Position numbers and translations under genes: made by a program. Positions 51,754 to 60,939 of a DNA stretch of 64,000 nucleotides are shown piece after piece. A model generated the notes under the pieces. It was not told the DNA's origin. It was given only the letters and a program-made list of their open reading frames with translations, and made no database searches. The first letter of the stretch is position 1, and each line of letters opens with the position of its first letter. The stretch comes from Amycolatopsis sp. 195334CR (lineage in GTDB: Bacteria; Actinomycetota; Actinomycetes; Mycobacteriales; Pseudonocardiaceae), in the NCBI RefSeq assembly GCF_017309385.1, contig NZ_JAFJMJ010000001.1:1550001-1614000 (forward strand). Direction: 5' to 3'.

Positions 51754-51985
51754 CGAGCAACCACGGCGAGCGCCACGAGACCCGGGCGGCTACCGAAGGC
51801 GCCAAGAGACCCGGAGCAGCCACCGCGAGCATCACGAGACCGAGCAGCCGACCACGAGCGCCACAAGACCCGGAGCAGCCACCGCGAGCATCACGAGACC
51901 CGAGCAGCCACCGCAAGCGCCACGAGACCGGGCAGCCGAACACGAACGCCACCAGAGCCCGGGCGCCGACCGCAAACGTCACGAG
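51754..51985. repeat. Degenerate minisatellite, ~30 nt unit
   Basis: About eight diverged copies of a 28-31 nt unit (parts such as GAGCAGCCACCGCGAGC and ATCACGAGACC recur; two near-identical copies begin near 51808 and 51867). The array ends inside the last codons of the DUF2786 gene. No spacers, so not CRISPR; no gene is supported in it. Confidence 0.7.
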
Positions 51986-52710
51986 GCGGTGCGCGCCGGT
52001 AGTGCGATACCACCGCCTTTCAGGTGGGTCGTGCCGAGGTTGGCGCGGCGGCCGGCGAAGTGCCCGTCGGTGTAGCCCGTGCCCGACAGGTGCCGGGGCG
52101 AGGCCTTCCGCAGGCGGCCGTACTGCGCGTCATACGCGTCGTTGACCAGCTTTTTCCGGTCCAGCACCACGAGTTCGGCGGAGTGCCCCTCGTGTTCGGC
52201 GACGGCTCGCGACTCGGCGGCCTGGAGCCGCAGGCGGACCGCGGAGGCGAACCCCGCCAACCACGTGCGCCGGTACGCGGCGACCGTCTGCCCCTGCCCG
52301 GCCCAGCCCGGCCGCACCTTGGCCAGCTGGGTCGTCGCCTGCAGCAACAGGCTGGTGAACAGCAGCTCCACCCGGTCCAGATCGGACCGGAAGCCGAACA
52401 CGGTCACCGACTGCACGGCCTGCCCCCGGCACAACAGCACCACCCGGCACCGCAGCGGGTCGGCCACGCAGCTCAGCAACTGCGCCTTATCCTTGCTGTA
52501 CGGGTTGTGCAGCGGGATCTTCACGCTGGTGATGGTGTCGGTGTGCCGCCCGGCCGCGGCCAGCACCGCGCGGTCGATGCCGTACCGCGCGATCAGCTCG
52601 GCGGCCTTGGTGTTGTACGCCTCGGCCTCGGCCTCGGTGACCGCCGGGTCCTCGGCCTTCGCGAGCAGCTTGCGCACCCGCGTGAGTAGGTGTTGATCTG
52701 ACACGAACAC
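51979..52710 (-). CDS. DUF2786 family protein
   Basis: 243 aa. The N-terminal DUF2786 helix pair is clear (LLTRVRKLLAKAEDPAVTEAEAEAYNTKAAELIARYGID, described by its Ala/Glu heptads at residues 8-45). A conserved C-terminal part follows (FGFRSDLDRVELLFTSLL, FASAVRLRLQAAESRAV). Function is unknown; the family is widespread in actinomycetes and some phages. Its 3' end runs into the minisatellite, and the last residues (GGGIALPARTAS) may be repeat-derived. Confidence 0.88.
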   Translation of the reverse strand: MFVSDQHLLTRVRKLLAKAEDPAVTEAEAEAYNTKAAELIARYGIDRAVLAAAGRHTDTITSVKIPLHNPYSKDKAQLLSCVADPLRCRVVLLCRGQAVQSVTVFGFRSDLDRVELLFTSLLLQATTQLAKVRPGWAGQGQTVAAYRRTWLAGFASAVRLRLQAAESRAVAEHEGHSAELVVLDRKKLVNDAYDAQYGRLRKASPRHLSGTGYTDGHFAGRRANLGTTHLKGGGIALPARTAS

Positions 52711-52810
52711 ATGTTCGCATCCGGGTCCGACAAAATCGAGTCCGCGTTTCGCTCAGGTGTGCGGATCGGCCATTGTCCACGCCGCGGCCCCGGCCGCCTA
52801 GAGTCGGCGC

Positions 52811-53476
52811 ATGCGGCGGAAAGTGCTGATCGTGGAGGACGAGCGGACGATCGCGGACTCGGTCGCCGCCCGGTTGCGGGCCGAGGGCTTCGCGGTGGAA
52901 CTCGCGCACGACGGACCGGCCGGGGTCGCCGCCGCCGAGGCGGGCGAGCCCGACCTCGTCGTGCTCGACCTCATGCTGCCCGGCTACGACGGCCTGGAGG
53001 TCTGCCGCCGCATCCAGGCCCGCCGCCCGGTGCCGGTGCTGATGCTCACCGCGCGGGCCGACGAGAACGACCTCCTGGTCGGGCTGGCCGTCGGCGCCGA
53101 CGACTACCTGACGAAGCCTTTCTCCATCCGCGAACTCGCCGCCCGCGTGCACGCGCTGCTCCGGCGCGCCGGCCACGCGGCACCGAACGAGCCGGACCGG
53201 ATCGTCGTCGGTGACCTGGAGATCGACCCGGTCCGCCGCCGCGTCCGCCGGGCGGGCACCGAACCGCACCTGACCCCGATCGAGTTCGACCTGCTCACCA
53301 CTCTCGCGCGCCGGCCGGACGCGGTGATCTCCCGCGAGGAGCTGGTGGCGCGGGTCTGGGGCTGGGAGGGCCCACCGCGAACGGTGGACAGCCACGTGAA
53401 GGCGTTGCGCCGCAAGCTGGGCGCCGACCTGATCCGGACCGTGCACGGCGTCGGTTACGCACTGGAGGCGAAATGA
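52811..53476 (+). CDS. OmpR-family response regulator
   Basis: 221 aa. Receiver: VEDE (8-11), phospho-acceptor Asp53 (LVVLDLMLPG) and Lys in DDYLTKPF. C-terminal winged helix: LTPIEFDLLTTLARRPDAVIS and VDSHVKALRRKLG...TVHGVGYAL. It is coupled by ATGA overlap to the kinase gene. The pair faces a convergent MMPL transporter gene, a candidate target. Confidence 0.94.
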   Translation: MRRKVLIVEDERTIADSVAARLRAEGFAVELAHDGPAGVAAAEAGEPDLVVLDLMLPGYDGLEVCRRIQARRPVPVLMLTARADENDLLVGLAVGADDYLTKPFSIRELAARVHALLRRAGHAAPNEPDRIVVGDLEIDPVRRRVRRAGTEPHLTPIEFDLLTTLARRPDAVISREELVARVWGWEGPPRTVDSHVKALRRKLGADLIRTVHGVGYALEAK

Positions 53477-54441
53477 GCCTGCCCCGGCCACTGGACCCGG
53501 TCCGCTCCATCAAGCTGAAGCTCGGCCTGCTCGTGGTGGGTGCGACCGGCGCCGCGCTGATCTTCTTCCGCTACCAGATCGGCTGGCTACCGCCGCGGAC
53601 CGCGATCGCGGCACTGGTGATCGCGCTGGTCACCACCCAGCTGCTGGCGCACGGCATGACCAAACCGCTGCGGCAGATGACCGCCGCCGCCCGCGCGATG
53701 GCCGAGGGCGACTACTCGCGACGCGTCCGCGCCACCTCGCGCGACGAGGTCGGCGAGCTGGCACTGGCGTTCAACCGGATGGCCGCCGACCTCGGCGCCG
53801 CCGACCAGCAGCGCCGCGAGCTGATCGCGAACGTCTCGCACGAGCTGCGCACGCCGATCACCGCGTTGCGGGTGGTGCTGGAGAACGCCGTCGACGGCGT
53901 GACCGGCGAGGACGCGCTGAAGACCGCGCTCGGCCAGACCGAACGGCTCGGCAGGCTGGTCACCGAGCTGCTCGACCTGTCCAGGATCGACGCCGGGGTC
54001 GAGCCGCTGCACCGCGAGACCTTCGAGATCGAGCCGCTGCTGCGCGAAGCCGTCGCCGAGACCCAGACGGACGCCCGGTTCACCGTCGAGGTGACCCCGC
54101 CCGGCGCGCAGGCCTTCGCCGACCGGGAACGCCTGCACCAGGTGGTGGCGAACCTCCTGGACAACGCCGTGCGCCACGGTCCGGCCGGTGGTGAGGTCCG
54201 GGTGCGGGCGTTCCTGGTCGGCACCAGCCTGGCCATCGAAGTCGCCGACGACGGGCCGGGCATCACCCCGGCGGACCGCGAGCGCGTGTTCGAGCGGTTC
54301 ACCCGCGGCGAGCGCGCCGGGAACGGCGGCACCGGGCTGGGCCTGGCCATCGCCCGGTGGGTCGCCGAACTGCACGGCGGCCGGATCGCCGTGGTCGGCG
54401 ACACCGGCTGCCGGATCAGGCTCGACCTGCCGGGGTCCTGA
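53473..54441 (+). CDS. Sensor histidine kinase
   Basis: 322 aa. Two close transmembrane helices (~15-32 and ~43-59) with almost no extracytoplasmic loop, a HAMP domain (~60-112), phospho-His123 in NVSHELRTPI, and a HATPase with N box DNAVRHG, G1 DDGPGIT, GTGLGLAIA. The lack of a sensor loop suggests membrane-perturbation sensing. It overlaps the convergent MMPL gene by 26 nt. Confidence 0.94.
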   Translation: MSLPRPLDPVRSIKLKLGLLVVGATGAALIFFRYQIGWLPPRTAIAALVIALVTTQLLAHGMTKPLRQMTAAARAMAEGDYSRRVRATSRDEVGELALAFNRMAADLGAADQQRRELIANVSHELRTPITALRVVLENAVDGVTGEDALKTALGQTERLGRLVTELLDLSRIDAGVEPLHRETFEIEPLLREAVAETQTDARFTVEVTPPGAQAFADRERLHQVVANLLDNAVRHGPAGGEVRVRAFLVGTSLAIEVADDGPGITPADRERVFERFTRGERAGNGGTGLGLAIARWVAELHGGRIAVVGDTGCRIRLDLPGS

Positions 54442-56464
54442 CCGGCACGGCCAGTTCCGCCACCCGGCCCGGCCACCAGGAAGCCTTGCCCAGCAAGGAC
54501 ATCGCCGCGGGCAGCAGCAGGATCCGGACGATCACCACGTCCAGCAGCACGGCCAGCGCCAGGCCGAGCCCGATCTGCTTCATCTCGATCCGGTCGATGA
54601 ACATGAAGCCGACGAACACCGACACCATCACCAGCGCGGCACTGGTCACCACCCGCGCGGAGCCGGTGATGCCGTCCACCACCGCCTCCCTGGTCGGCAG
54701 GCCGCGCGCGACCGCCTCGCGGATCCGGCTCACCACGAAGATCTGGTAGTCCATCGACAATCCGAACAGGATCGCGAAGAGCATCAGCGGGGTGCGCGAG
54801 CCGATGAACCCGGTGGAGGTGAACCCGAGCAGGCCCTCCGCCCAGGTGCCCTGGAAGACCACCACCAGCGCCCCCCAGGCGGCCAGCACGGAGAGCAGGT
54901 TCAGCACCAGGCCCAGCGCGCCGATCACCACCGAGCGGAACGCCAGCGCCATCATCACGAAGGTGGCCAGCAGCACGAACCCGATCACCCACGGCAGCCG
55001 GTCCGCCTGGTGCGCCGAATAGTCCACGCCACGCGCGGGTTCACCGGAGATCGCGACCTCGACGCCCACCGGTTTCGGCTGCGCCCGCAGCTGCGCCAGC
55101 GAGTCGTCGGCTTCGGGCGTGCCCGCCGAGTAAGGGATCGGGATCTCCAGCCGCTGCGTCTGTCCGTCCACAGAGGACACGATGCGCGAGCCGGGGGTGG
55201 CCAGGTCGGCGGCGGCCTGCGCGGAATCCTCCCCGCGGATGACCACCATGTGCGACGCGCCGTGGTCCGGGAACTCCGCCACCAGCTCGTCGTACGCGGC
55301 GATCTCCGGCACCGACCGCGGGAAGCTGTTGATGCCCTCCACGCCCAGCTTCATGTTCAGCCCGGGAATGGCGAGCGCGCCGATCAGCAGGAGGCCGACC
55401 AGCAGCGTCGGCACCGGGTGCTCGACGGCCGGGCGCAGCATCCGGTTCCACACCCGCGGCGGCTTGGCCTGCCGCTTGCTGTCCAGGCGCGGGCCGAGTT
55501 TCGCCAGCAGGGCGGGCAAAACGGTGACCGCGCTGAGCACGGCGACCGCGACCACGATGATCGTGCCGGTGGCGATCGAGGAGAAGATGACGTCCTTCGC
55601 GAGGTAGAGCCCGACCAGCGAGACGATCACCGCCAGCCCGGAGACCACGATCGCCCGGCCCGAGGTCGCCGCCGCGATCTCGACCGCCGCCGCGTGGCTG
55701 AGCTGCCCGCGCGACCGGTCGCGTTCCTCGCGCACGCGTTTGAGCGCGAAGAGCGAGTAGTCGACCCCGACCGCCATGCCCATCATCAGCAGGATGCTGG
55801 TGACCGCGCCGCCCGCGTCCGGGAAGAACACCGACGCCAGGCCGTAGAGGCCGACCGAGCCGAGGATCGCGGTGAGCGCGAGCACCAGCGGGATGCCCGC
55901 CGCCAGCAGCGAGCCGAACACCAGGAACAGGATCAGCAACGTCACCGGCAGCGTGATGGCCTTGGTGATCAGCACGCCCTGCCCGAGCTGTGCGCTGAGC
56001 CCGCGTTCCATCGAAGCGTCACCGGTCTGCGCCAGCCGCACGTCGGGATGCGCGGCGGCCGTGGCGTCGACCTGCTCGATGACCGGTTCGATGTGGTCGC
56101 CCGCCTGCTGGTCGTCACCGGCCATGGTGATCACCACGAGCAGGCTGCCGCCGTCCGGCGAGCGCTGCGGTTCGTCGACGTCGGCGACACCCGGCAGGCC
56201 GCGGACCCGTTGGGCCACCTCGGCGGCGGCCGGTTCGGAGGCCGGGGTGATCAGCACGTTCTCCACCGGCGGCCGGGAAACCCCGCCCTCGGCGGCCAAC
56301 TGCTCGGCGCGCCCCGCTTCGCCGATCCAGAAGTCCTCGCCGTGGGCCTGGGTGGTGCCGGTCATCGTGCCCGCCGCGAAGGCGATCGCGACAAAGGCGA
56401 GCCAGCCCACGATGGCCTGCCAGGGATGGGTCGCGCTCCAGCGCGCGATACGCCTCACGGTCAT
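54416..56464 (-). CDS. MMPL/RND-family membrane transporter
   Basis: 682 aa from ATG 56464 (MTVRRIARWSATHPWQ, the usual MMPL beginning; the ATG at 56491 adds nine residues). Twelve predicted transmembrane helices in two blocks with two large extracytoplasmic loops (residues ~40-165 and ~370-490). The GMAVGVDYSLF and FGLSMDYQIFVVSRIRE motifs carry the Asp/Tyr pairs of the proton relay. It exports lipids or drugs using proton motive force. Confidence 0.93.
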   Translation of the reverse strand: MTVRRIARWSATHPWQAIVGWLAFVAIAFAAGTMTGTTQAHGEDFWIGEAGRAEQLAAEGGVSRPPVENVLITPASEPAAAEVAQRVRGLPGVADVDEPQRSPDGGSLLVVITMAGDDQQAGDHIEPVIEQVDATAAAHPDVRLAQTGDASMERGLSAQLGQGVLITKAITLPVTLLILFLVFGSLLAAGIPLVLALTAILGSVGLYGLASVFFPDAGGAVTSILLMMGMAVGVDYSLFALKRVREERDRSRGQLSHAAAVEIAAATSGRAIVVSGLAVIVSLVGLYLAKDVIFSSIATGTIIVVAVAVLSAVTVLPALLAKLGPRLDSKRQAKPPRVWNRMLRPAVEHPVPTLLVGLLLIGALAIPGLNMKLGVEGINSFPRSVPEIAAYDELVAEFPDHGASHMVVIRGEDSAQAAADLATPGSRIVSSVDGQTQRLEIPIPYSAGTPEADDSLAQLRAQPKPVGVEVAISGEPARGVDYSAHQADRLPWVIGFVLLATFVMMALAFRSVVIGALGLVLNLLSVLAAWGALVVVFQGTWAEGLLGFTSTGFIGSRTPLMLFAILFGLSMDYQIFVVSRIREAVARGLPTREAVVDGITGSARVVTSAALVMVSVFVGFMFIDRIEMKQIGLGLALAVLLDVVIVRILLLPAAMSLLGKASWWPGRVAELAVPVRTPAGRA

Positions 56465-56534
56465 GATCCGAGCATTTCGCGCGGGGGCCACCAGGACACT
56501 GGAGTGCGCCGGAGCAACCTCGGTGGGGTTCGCC

Positions 56535-57743
56535 CTACTTGACCGCCTCGGCGGTCATCACGCGGAAGAACGGGATGATCGTCAGCGCGCCCAGCACGGC
56601 GAAGAATCCGAACGCCACACCGAAACCGGCGAATTCGGTGAGCACGCCGGCGAGGGCCGCGGCGACCGGTGCGGCACCCCAGCTGACCAGCCGGTACGCC
56701 GCGTTGAACCGGCCGAGCAGGTGGTCGGGCACGAGCTCCTGGCCGAGCAGGCGCGCGTTGACCGTCCACATCGTCCCGCCAACGCCGGCGGCGAACGCGG
56801 CCGCGCCGACGGCCCAGGCGTTCGGCCACACCGCGGGCACGGCCACCAGCAGGAACGAGCCGACGAGATCGGCGAACATCGCCCAGCGGCGGCCGATCAG
56901 CCGGTTGACCGGGCCGACGAGGAGCGCGCCGAGCACCCCGCCGGCACCGAGCGCGGTGAGCAGAAGGCCGTACCCGCGCGCGTCGAAACCAAGCGGTCCC
57001 GGCGCCACGGCGTAGAGCGGCAGGATCGCCAGCCAGGCGTTCCACGCCCCGGCCATCACCGCCACGAGCAACGCCATCGTGCGCAGAACCCGGTGCTGCC
57101 AAAGGAAGTTGAGGCCGTCGCGGATCTCCAGGTGCACGGATCGGCGTTCGACGGGCTTCGCTTCGAAGTTGCCGATGAGCACGAGCAGCAGCAAAGCGCC
57201 CGCCGCGTAGACGAGGCCGGTGACGCCCAGCGCGAGCCCGGCTCCGGCGGCGACGAGGAACCCTCCGACAGGAGCGCCGAGGAAACCGTTGCAGAGGTAC
57301 TCGACCGCGGTGATGCGCGCGGTCGCCTTGTGCCGCCGAAGGGGCGCGACGGCCGCCGGGATGATCGACGCGCCCGCGGTCAGCGCGACGACCTCGGCCA
57401 CGCCCAGCACCCCGGCGACGCCGAAGATCAGCGGAAGGCTGGTCGTGCCGGTCAGGTAGGCGAAGAAGGCGACGCCGATCGCGGCCAGGCGCGCGAGTTC
57501 GGCGGCGAACATCAGGCTGCGGCGGTTGAGCCGGTCGACCAGGACGCCGACGTGCAACGCGGTGAGCAGCCACGGCAGCGACAACATCGTGGCGACCAGC
57601 GCGACGAGGGTCGGTGAGCGGGTCAGGGAAGCGGCGAGCAGCGGCAGCGCGACCTTCGTGACGGCGTCGGCGAGGTTGGTGGTGGCGGTGAAGACCAGCA
57701 ACGACCACTCGTTGCGGAGGTGCGGCTCGACCTGGGTGGGCAC
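56535..57743 (-). CDS. MFS transporter
   Basis: 402 aa from GTG 57743 (GGAGAG upstream). Twelve hydrophobic segments; MFS motif A-like GVLVDRLNRRSLM after helix 2 and VGPVNRLIGRRW in the second half. It resembles drug/macrolide efflux MFS proteins of the enterobactin-exporter type. The longer start ATG 57770 lies inside a palindromic operator and is less likely. It is divergent from a CGNR zinc-finger regulator. Confidence 0.9.
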   Translation of the reverse strand: MPTQVEPHLRNEWSLLVFTATTNLADAVTKVALPLLAASLTRSPTLVALVATMLSLPWLLTALHVGVLVDRLNRRSLMFAAELARLAAIGVAFFAYLTGTTSLPLIFGVAGVLGVAEVVALTAGASIIPAAVAPLRRHKATARITAVEYLCNGFLGAPVGGFLVAAGAGLALGVTGLVYAAGALLLLVLIGNFEAKPVERRSVHLEIRDGLNFLWQHRVLRTMALLVAVMAGAWNAWLAILPLYAVAPGPLGFDARGYGLLLTALGAGGVLGALLVGPVNRLIGRRWAMFADLVGSFLLVAVPAVWPNAWAVGAAAFAAGVGGTMWTVNARLLGQELVPDHLLGRFNAAYRLVSWGAAPVAAALAGVLTEFAGFGVAFGFFAVLGALTIIPFFRVMTAEAVK

Positions 57744-57768
57744 CGGCTCTCCTAACCTGTTGTACGGC

Positions 57769-57780
57769 ATAACCGGTTAT
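57769..57780. promoter_or_regulatory. Palindromic operator ATAACCGGTTAT
   Basis: Perfect 12-bp palindrome in the gap between the MFS gene and the CGNR gene, with flanking half-sites TAACC (57752-57757 region) and CGGTTA (57791-57796). It probably binds a repressor controlling both directions. Confidence 0.55.
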
Positions 57781-57826
57781 GAGCTTCTATCGGTTAGACT
57801 CGGGTTGTCAAGCGGGAGGTGGTTCG

Positions 57827-58339
57827 ATGGCGGGCTCACCACGGGTGCTGCCGGAATACCTGGAGCCGGTGCTGGAGTTCGTCAACTCGGTGGACGTCGA
57901 GGAGGGCACGGACCAGCTGACCGACGCGGCCGCGTTGACCGCGTGGCTGGGCTCGACCGCGAAAGCTTCCCCCGCCGAGTTCCGGCTGGCGTTGGAACTG
58001 CGCACGGCCTTGCGGGGGTTGGCACTGGCGAACCACGCGCCCGCGGATCCGGTGGACACCACGTGTTTCGCGCGGTTGCCGTTCGTCGCCACCGCCGAGG
58101 CGCCCTTCGCGCCGGTGCTCGACGCCCCGGTCATGCGGGCGCTCACCGAGGTGGTGATCGGGTACGCGCGGGCGCGGGCCACCGGGGAGTGGCAGCGGCT
58201 GCGCATCTGCCCGGGGGACAACTGCTACTGGGGTTTCTGGGACTCGTCGCCGCGGGGGGCGCGGCGGTGGTGCAGCATGCGCGTGTGCGGGAACCGGGCC
58301 AAAGCCCGGGCCTACGCCAGCCGACCGGGGAGGTCCTGA
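57827..58339 (+). CDS. CGNR zinc-finger regulator (ABATE domain)
   Basis: 170 aa from ATG 57827, behind GGGAGGTGG. The N-terminal ABATE-type stress domain (EYLEPVLEFVNSVDVEEGTD) is followed by the C-terminal CGNR zinc finger: CPGDNCYWGFWD and RRWCSMRVCGNRAKARAY, with four Cys ligands. Such proteins are DNA-binding regulators of neighbouring transporters. It is divergent from the MFS gene and directly upstream of a VOC gene (2-nt gap). Confidence 0.92.
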   Translation: MAGSPRVLPEYLEPVLEFVNSVDVEEGTDQLTDAAALTAWLGSTAKASPAEFRLALELRTALRGLALANHAPADPVDTTCFARLPFVATAEAPFAPVLDAPVMRALTEVVIGYARARATGEWQRLRICPGDNCYWGFWDSSPRGARRWCSMRVCGNRAKARAYASRPGRS

Positions 58340-58341
58340 CC

Positions 58342-58734
58342 ATGGCCAGCAAGTTCACCGAGCTCGCGATCGACTGCGCCGATCCCGAGGCACTCGCCCG
58401 GTTCTGGTGCGCGGTACTCGACTACGAGGTGCTGGGCGAGGACGAGGAGGACGGCGCGATCACCATCGGCTCGCCCGCGGTGCCGGAGGGCAAGAAGCGC
58501 GTCGGCCCGGTGCCGCCGACGTTGACCTTCGCGCGGGTGCCGGAGGGCAAGGTGGTCAAGAACCGGCTGCACATCGACGTCAACCCGACCGACCGCGACC
58601 AGGCCGAGGAGGTGGCGCGGCTGCTCGAACTGGGCGCGCGGCACGTCGACGTCGGCGGGGGCGAGGTCAGCTGGGTGACGCTCGCCGACCCGGAGGGGAA
58701 CGAGTTCTGCGTGCTGGCGGGCCGTTACCCCTGA
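58342..58734 (+). CDS. VOC-family protein
   Basis: 130 aa, a single glyoxalase/dioxygenase-like unit: FTELAIDCADPEALARFWCAVL, NRLHIDVNPTDRDQAEEV and VTLADPEGNEFCVL. The His and Glu positions for metal binding (LHID, NEFCV) are present. ATG 58342 with GGGGAGG upstream. It probably shares the CGNR gene's transcript. The last 10 nt overlap the convergent ABC transporter gene. Confidence 0.92.
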   Translation: MASKFTELAIDCADPEALARFWCAVLDYEVLGEDEEDGAITIGSPAVPEGKKRVGPVPPTLTFARVPEGKVVKNRLHIDVNPTDRDQAEEVARLLELGARHVDVGGGEVSWVTLADPEGNEFCVLAGRYP

Positions 58735-60623
58735 TAGGCGGAGGCCTGGAGGTCGTAGTACTCGCGGTAGAGGTCGGAGGTGCGCATGAGGGTCTCGTGC
58801 GTGCCGTCGGCGGTGATGCGGCCCTGGTCCATGACCAGGATGCGGTCGGCGTGGCGGATGTTCGCCAGGCGGTGGGTGACCAGGATCGTGGTGCGGCGGG
58901 TGCCGTCGTGGTGACCGCTGGCGTGGCGAAGTCCGGCGAAGACCCGGGCTTCGGCACGCGCGTCGAGCGCGGCGGTCGGCTCGTCCGCGACCAGCACGGC
59001 GCCGTCGCGGAAGATCCCACGGGCGACGGCGAAGCGTTGCGCCTGACCGCCGGAAAGCTCCTGCGCGTCCTTGAAGTAACGCGAGATGACGGTGTCCGGG
59101 CCATGGGGCAACCCGGCCAGCACCTCGTCGGCACCGGAGTTCGCCAGCGCTGACGTCCACTGTGGACCGTCCACCGCCCGGTCCAGCCGCCCGATGCGGA
59201 TGCTGTTGCGGGCGGTCATCGGCCACTTCGCCGGTTCCTGCGAGATCACCGCGACCTGGTCGTGCAGGGAGAACATGTCCACCTCGGCGAGGTCGACGTC
59301 GTCCCAGCGGACCCGGCCGCGCGTCGGCAGGTACAGCCCGGTGAGCACCTTGCCCAGCGTGGTCTTGCCGCTGCCGTTCGACCCGACCAGCGCGACCACC
59401 TCGCCCCGCCGCAGGGTCAGGGAGATGTCGCGGAGCGCGGGCTCGGCCTGGCCGGGGTAGGTGAACGACACGTCCTCCAGCCGGATCGTCGCCGGATTCG
59501 ACGGCGCCGCCACCACCGAGGCCCGCCGCGCCCGCTGCCGCGACTGTTCCTTCAGTTCCCGGTGGAAGTCCACGTAGAACGACTCCTCGAACAGGGAGTT
59601 CACCGCGTAGATGGTGTTGGACAGGGCGGTCGAAGCGGTGCGCATCGCCACCACCGCCGTACCGGCCAGCGCCAGTTCCATCTGCCCGGTGTAGAGCAGC
59701 CAGCCGAGCACCACGTACGCCAGCCCGGTGCCGATCCCGGCCAGCACGCGCCCGGCCAGCCGGATCACCGTGGTCTGGCGTTCGAGGCGCACGTCCGCGG
59801 CCATCAGTTCTTCGCACAGCGCGCGGTGTTCGGCCAGCAGCGGTGATTGCAGGGTCAGCGCGTGGCGTTCGAGGGCGGCGTCGCGCCCGGTGAGCACGTC
59901 GTCGACTATCCACTTGCGACGCTGACGGCCGACCAGGTGCAGGAAGGTCCGGTAGTTCAACTTCGCCACCCGCATCGACGCCCACCCGTCGGCCAGCGCG
60001 GCGACCAGCAGGACCGGTGCGAGCCACGGGTTCAGCAACCCGGCGGTGACCACCGCGGCCAGCATCGCGATGAGGGAGGAGCACAGGTCGGACAGCCGGG
60101 TGACGCTCTGGGCCACCGCCCGCACCCCGTACTGGCCGCCCTGGCGGGCCAGCTCGCGGAAGTCGGCGTCGTCGAAGGCGATCAGGTCGACGGTCACCAC
60201 CGCCACGGTCACCTCGTCCTCGGCGAGGCGTTCCACCCGGGGCTTCAACTCGCCCTGCACCGCGCCGACCGCCGATTCAAGGAGCGCCCGCAAGGCGTAC
60301 GACCCGACGAGCACCGCGATCGCCGGCAACGAGGCAAGCACCCGATCCGGCGTGGGCCCGGCTTCCAGCAAGCGGGTGAACACGTCCGCCGTGGCCAGCA
60401 AGCCGAACGCGGTGACACAGCCGGAGAGGACTTGGAGGAGCCCGAGGAGCACGGTCAACCGCGGGGAGGTGTTCCAGGCCAGGCGCACCACCATCGCCGC
60501 GGCGCGGGGCATGGCCCGCACCGTCGCCCAGGTACTGGACGCAGCCACCCGGCGATCGACAGCCGCCCACTCAGGCTCGTCGATCTGCTCGGTACCGATC
60601 AGACGCTCAGTCACCCCCCACAT
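58725..60623 (-). CDS. ABC transporter, fused permease and ATPase
   Basis: 632 aa. Six transmembrane helices (residues ~55-330) in the type IV exporter arrangement are followed by an ATPase domain: Walker A GSNGSGKTTLG, Q-loop VISQEPAKW, signature LSGGQAQRF, Walker B VLVADEPTAALD, and H-loop LVTHRL. A half-size exporter that would act as a dimer; the substrate is unknown. ATG 60623 lacks a ribosome site; GTG 60614 (VTERLIG) is an alternative. Confidence 0.92.
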   Translation of the reverse strand: MWGVTERLIGTEQIDEPEWAAVDRRVAASSTWATVRAMPRAAAMVVRLAWNTSPRLTVLLGLLQVLSGCVTAFGLLATADVFTRLLEAGPTPDRVLASLPAIAVLVGSYALRALLESAVGAVQGELKPRVERLAEDEVTVAVVTVDLIAFDDADFRELARQGGQYGVRAVAQSVTRLSDLCSSLIAMLAAVVTAGLLNPWLAPVLLVAALADGWASMRVAKLNYRTFLHLVGRQRRKWIVDDVLTGRDAALERHALTLQSPLLAEHRALCEELMAADVRLERQTTVIRLAGRVLAGIGTGLAYVVLGWLLYTGQMELALAGTAVVAMRTASTALSNTIYAVNSLFEESFYVDFHRELKEQSRQRARRASVVAAPSNPATIRLEDVSFTYPGQAEPALRDISLTLRRGEVVALVGSNGSGKTTLGKVLTGLYLPTRGRVRWDDVDLAEVDMFSLHDQVAVISQEPAKWPMTARNSIRIGRLDRAVDGPQWTSALANSGADEVLAGLPHGPDTVISRYFKDAQELSGGQAQRFAVARGIFRDGAVLVADEPTAALDARAEARVFAGLRHASGHHDGTRRTTILVTHRLANIRHADRILVMDQGRITADGTHETLMRTSDLYREYYDLQASAYQG

Positions 60624-60668
60624 AATCCGGCCGGCACCGACAAACCGCGAGACCGCGCGCGCCCCGGT

Positions 60669-60718
60669 GCTGTGAAAGCCACATTCACTGCGAAATCCGC
60701 TGTGAAAGCCACATTCAC
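60669..60718. repeat. Direct copies of the family A interspersed repeat
   Basis: Two 20-bp direct copies GCTGTGAAAGCCACATTCAC at 60669-60688 and 60699-60718, period 30 bp. The core matches the long palindrome at 51640-51692. They lie in the roughly 315-bp gene-free stretch 60624-60939. Confidence 0.85.
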
Positions 60719-60826
60719 AACACCACCAGGAGGCGAGCGGCGACCCCCACGATCAAAACGTAAGCCGGGCACCAAACCCCCGCCCACCCACACTCCCCCT
60801 TCCCCACCCCGGTCCACAGCCAAAAC

Positions 60827-60885
60827 ACGGCGGGGATGTTGTTGTCAAGGCATCTTTCCCGCCTTGACAACAACATCCCCGCCGT
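60827..60885. repeat. Long perfect palindrome, family B
   Basis: Perfect 25-bp inverted repeat (60827-60851 / 60861-60885) around ATCTTTCCC. The arms contain GGGGATGTTGTTGTCAAGGC and its complement. It lies in the gene-free stretch between the ABC exporter start and the alcohol dehydrogenase end. It could act as a terminator for the dehydrogenase gene; its length suggests an interspersed repeat family. Confidence 0.85.
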
Positions 60886-60939
60886 CGTGACAATCAAAAG
60901 CCGGGGTGGCCCCGCCCCGCCCGAGGCCCCCGAAAACCC

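Noticed and set aside
51686..51982. 98-aa hydrophobic minus-strand frame
   Set aside because: It lies entirely over the minisatellite; its apparent leucine/arginine pattern is a translation of the repeat.
51754..51985. CRISPR-like array
   Set aside because: The repeat units are contiguous and diverged, with no unique spacers between conserved repeats and no cas genes nearby.
57744..57770. ATG start of the MFS gene at 57770
   Set aside because: It sits inside a palindromic operator, with no ribosome site; GTG 57743 has GGAGAG upstream.
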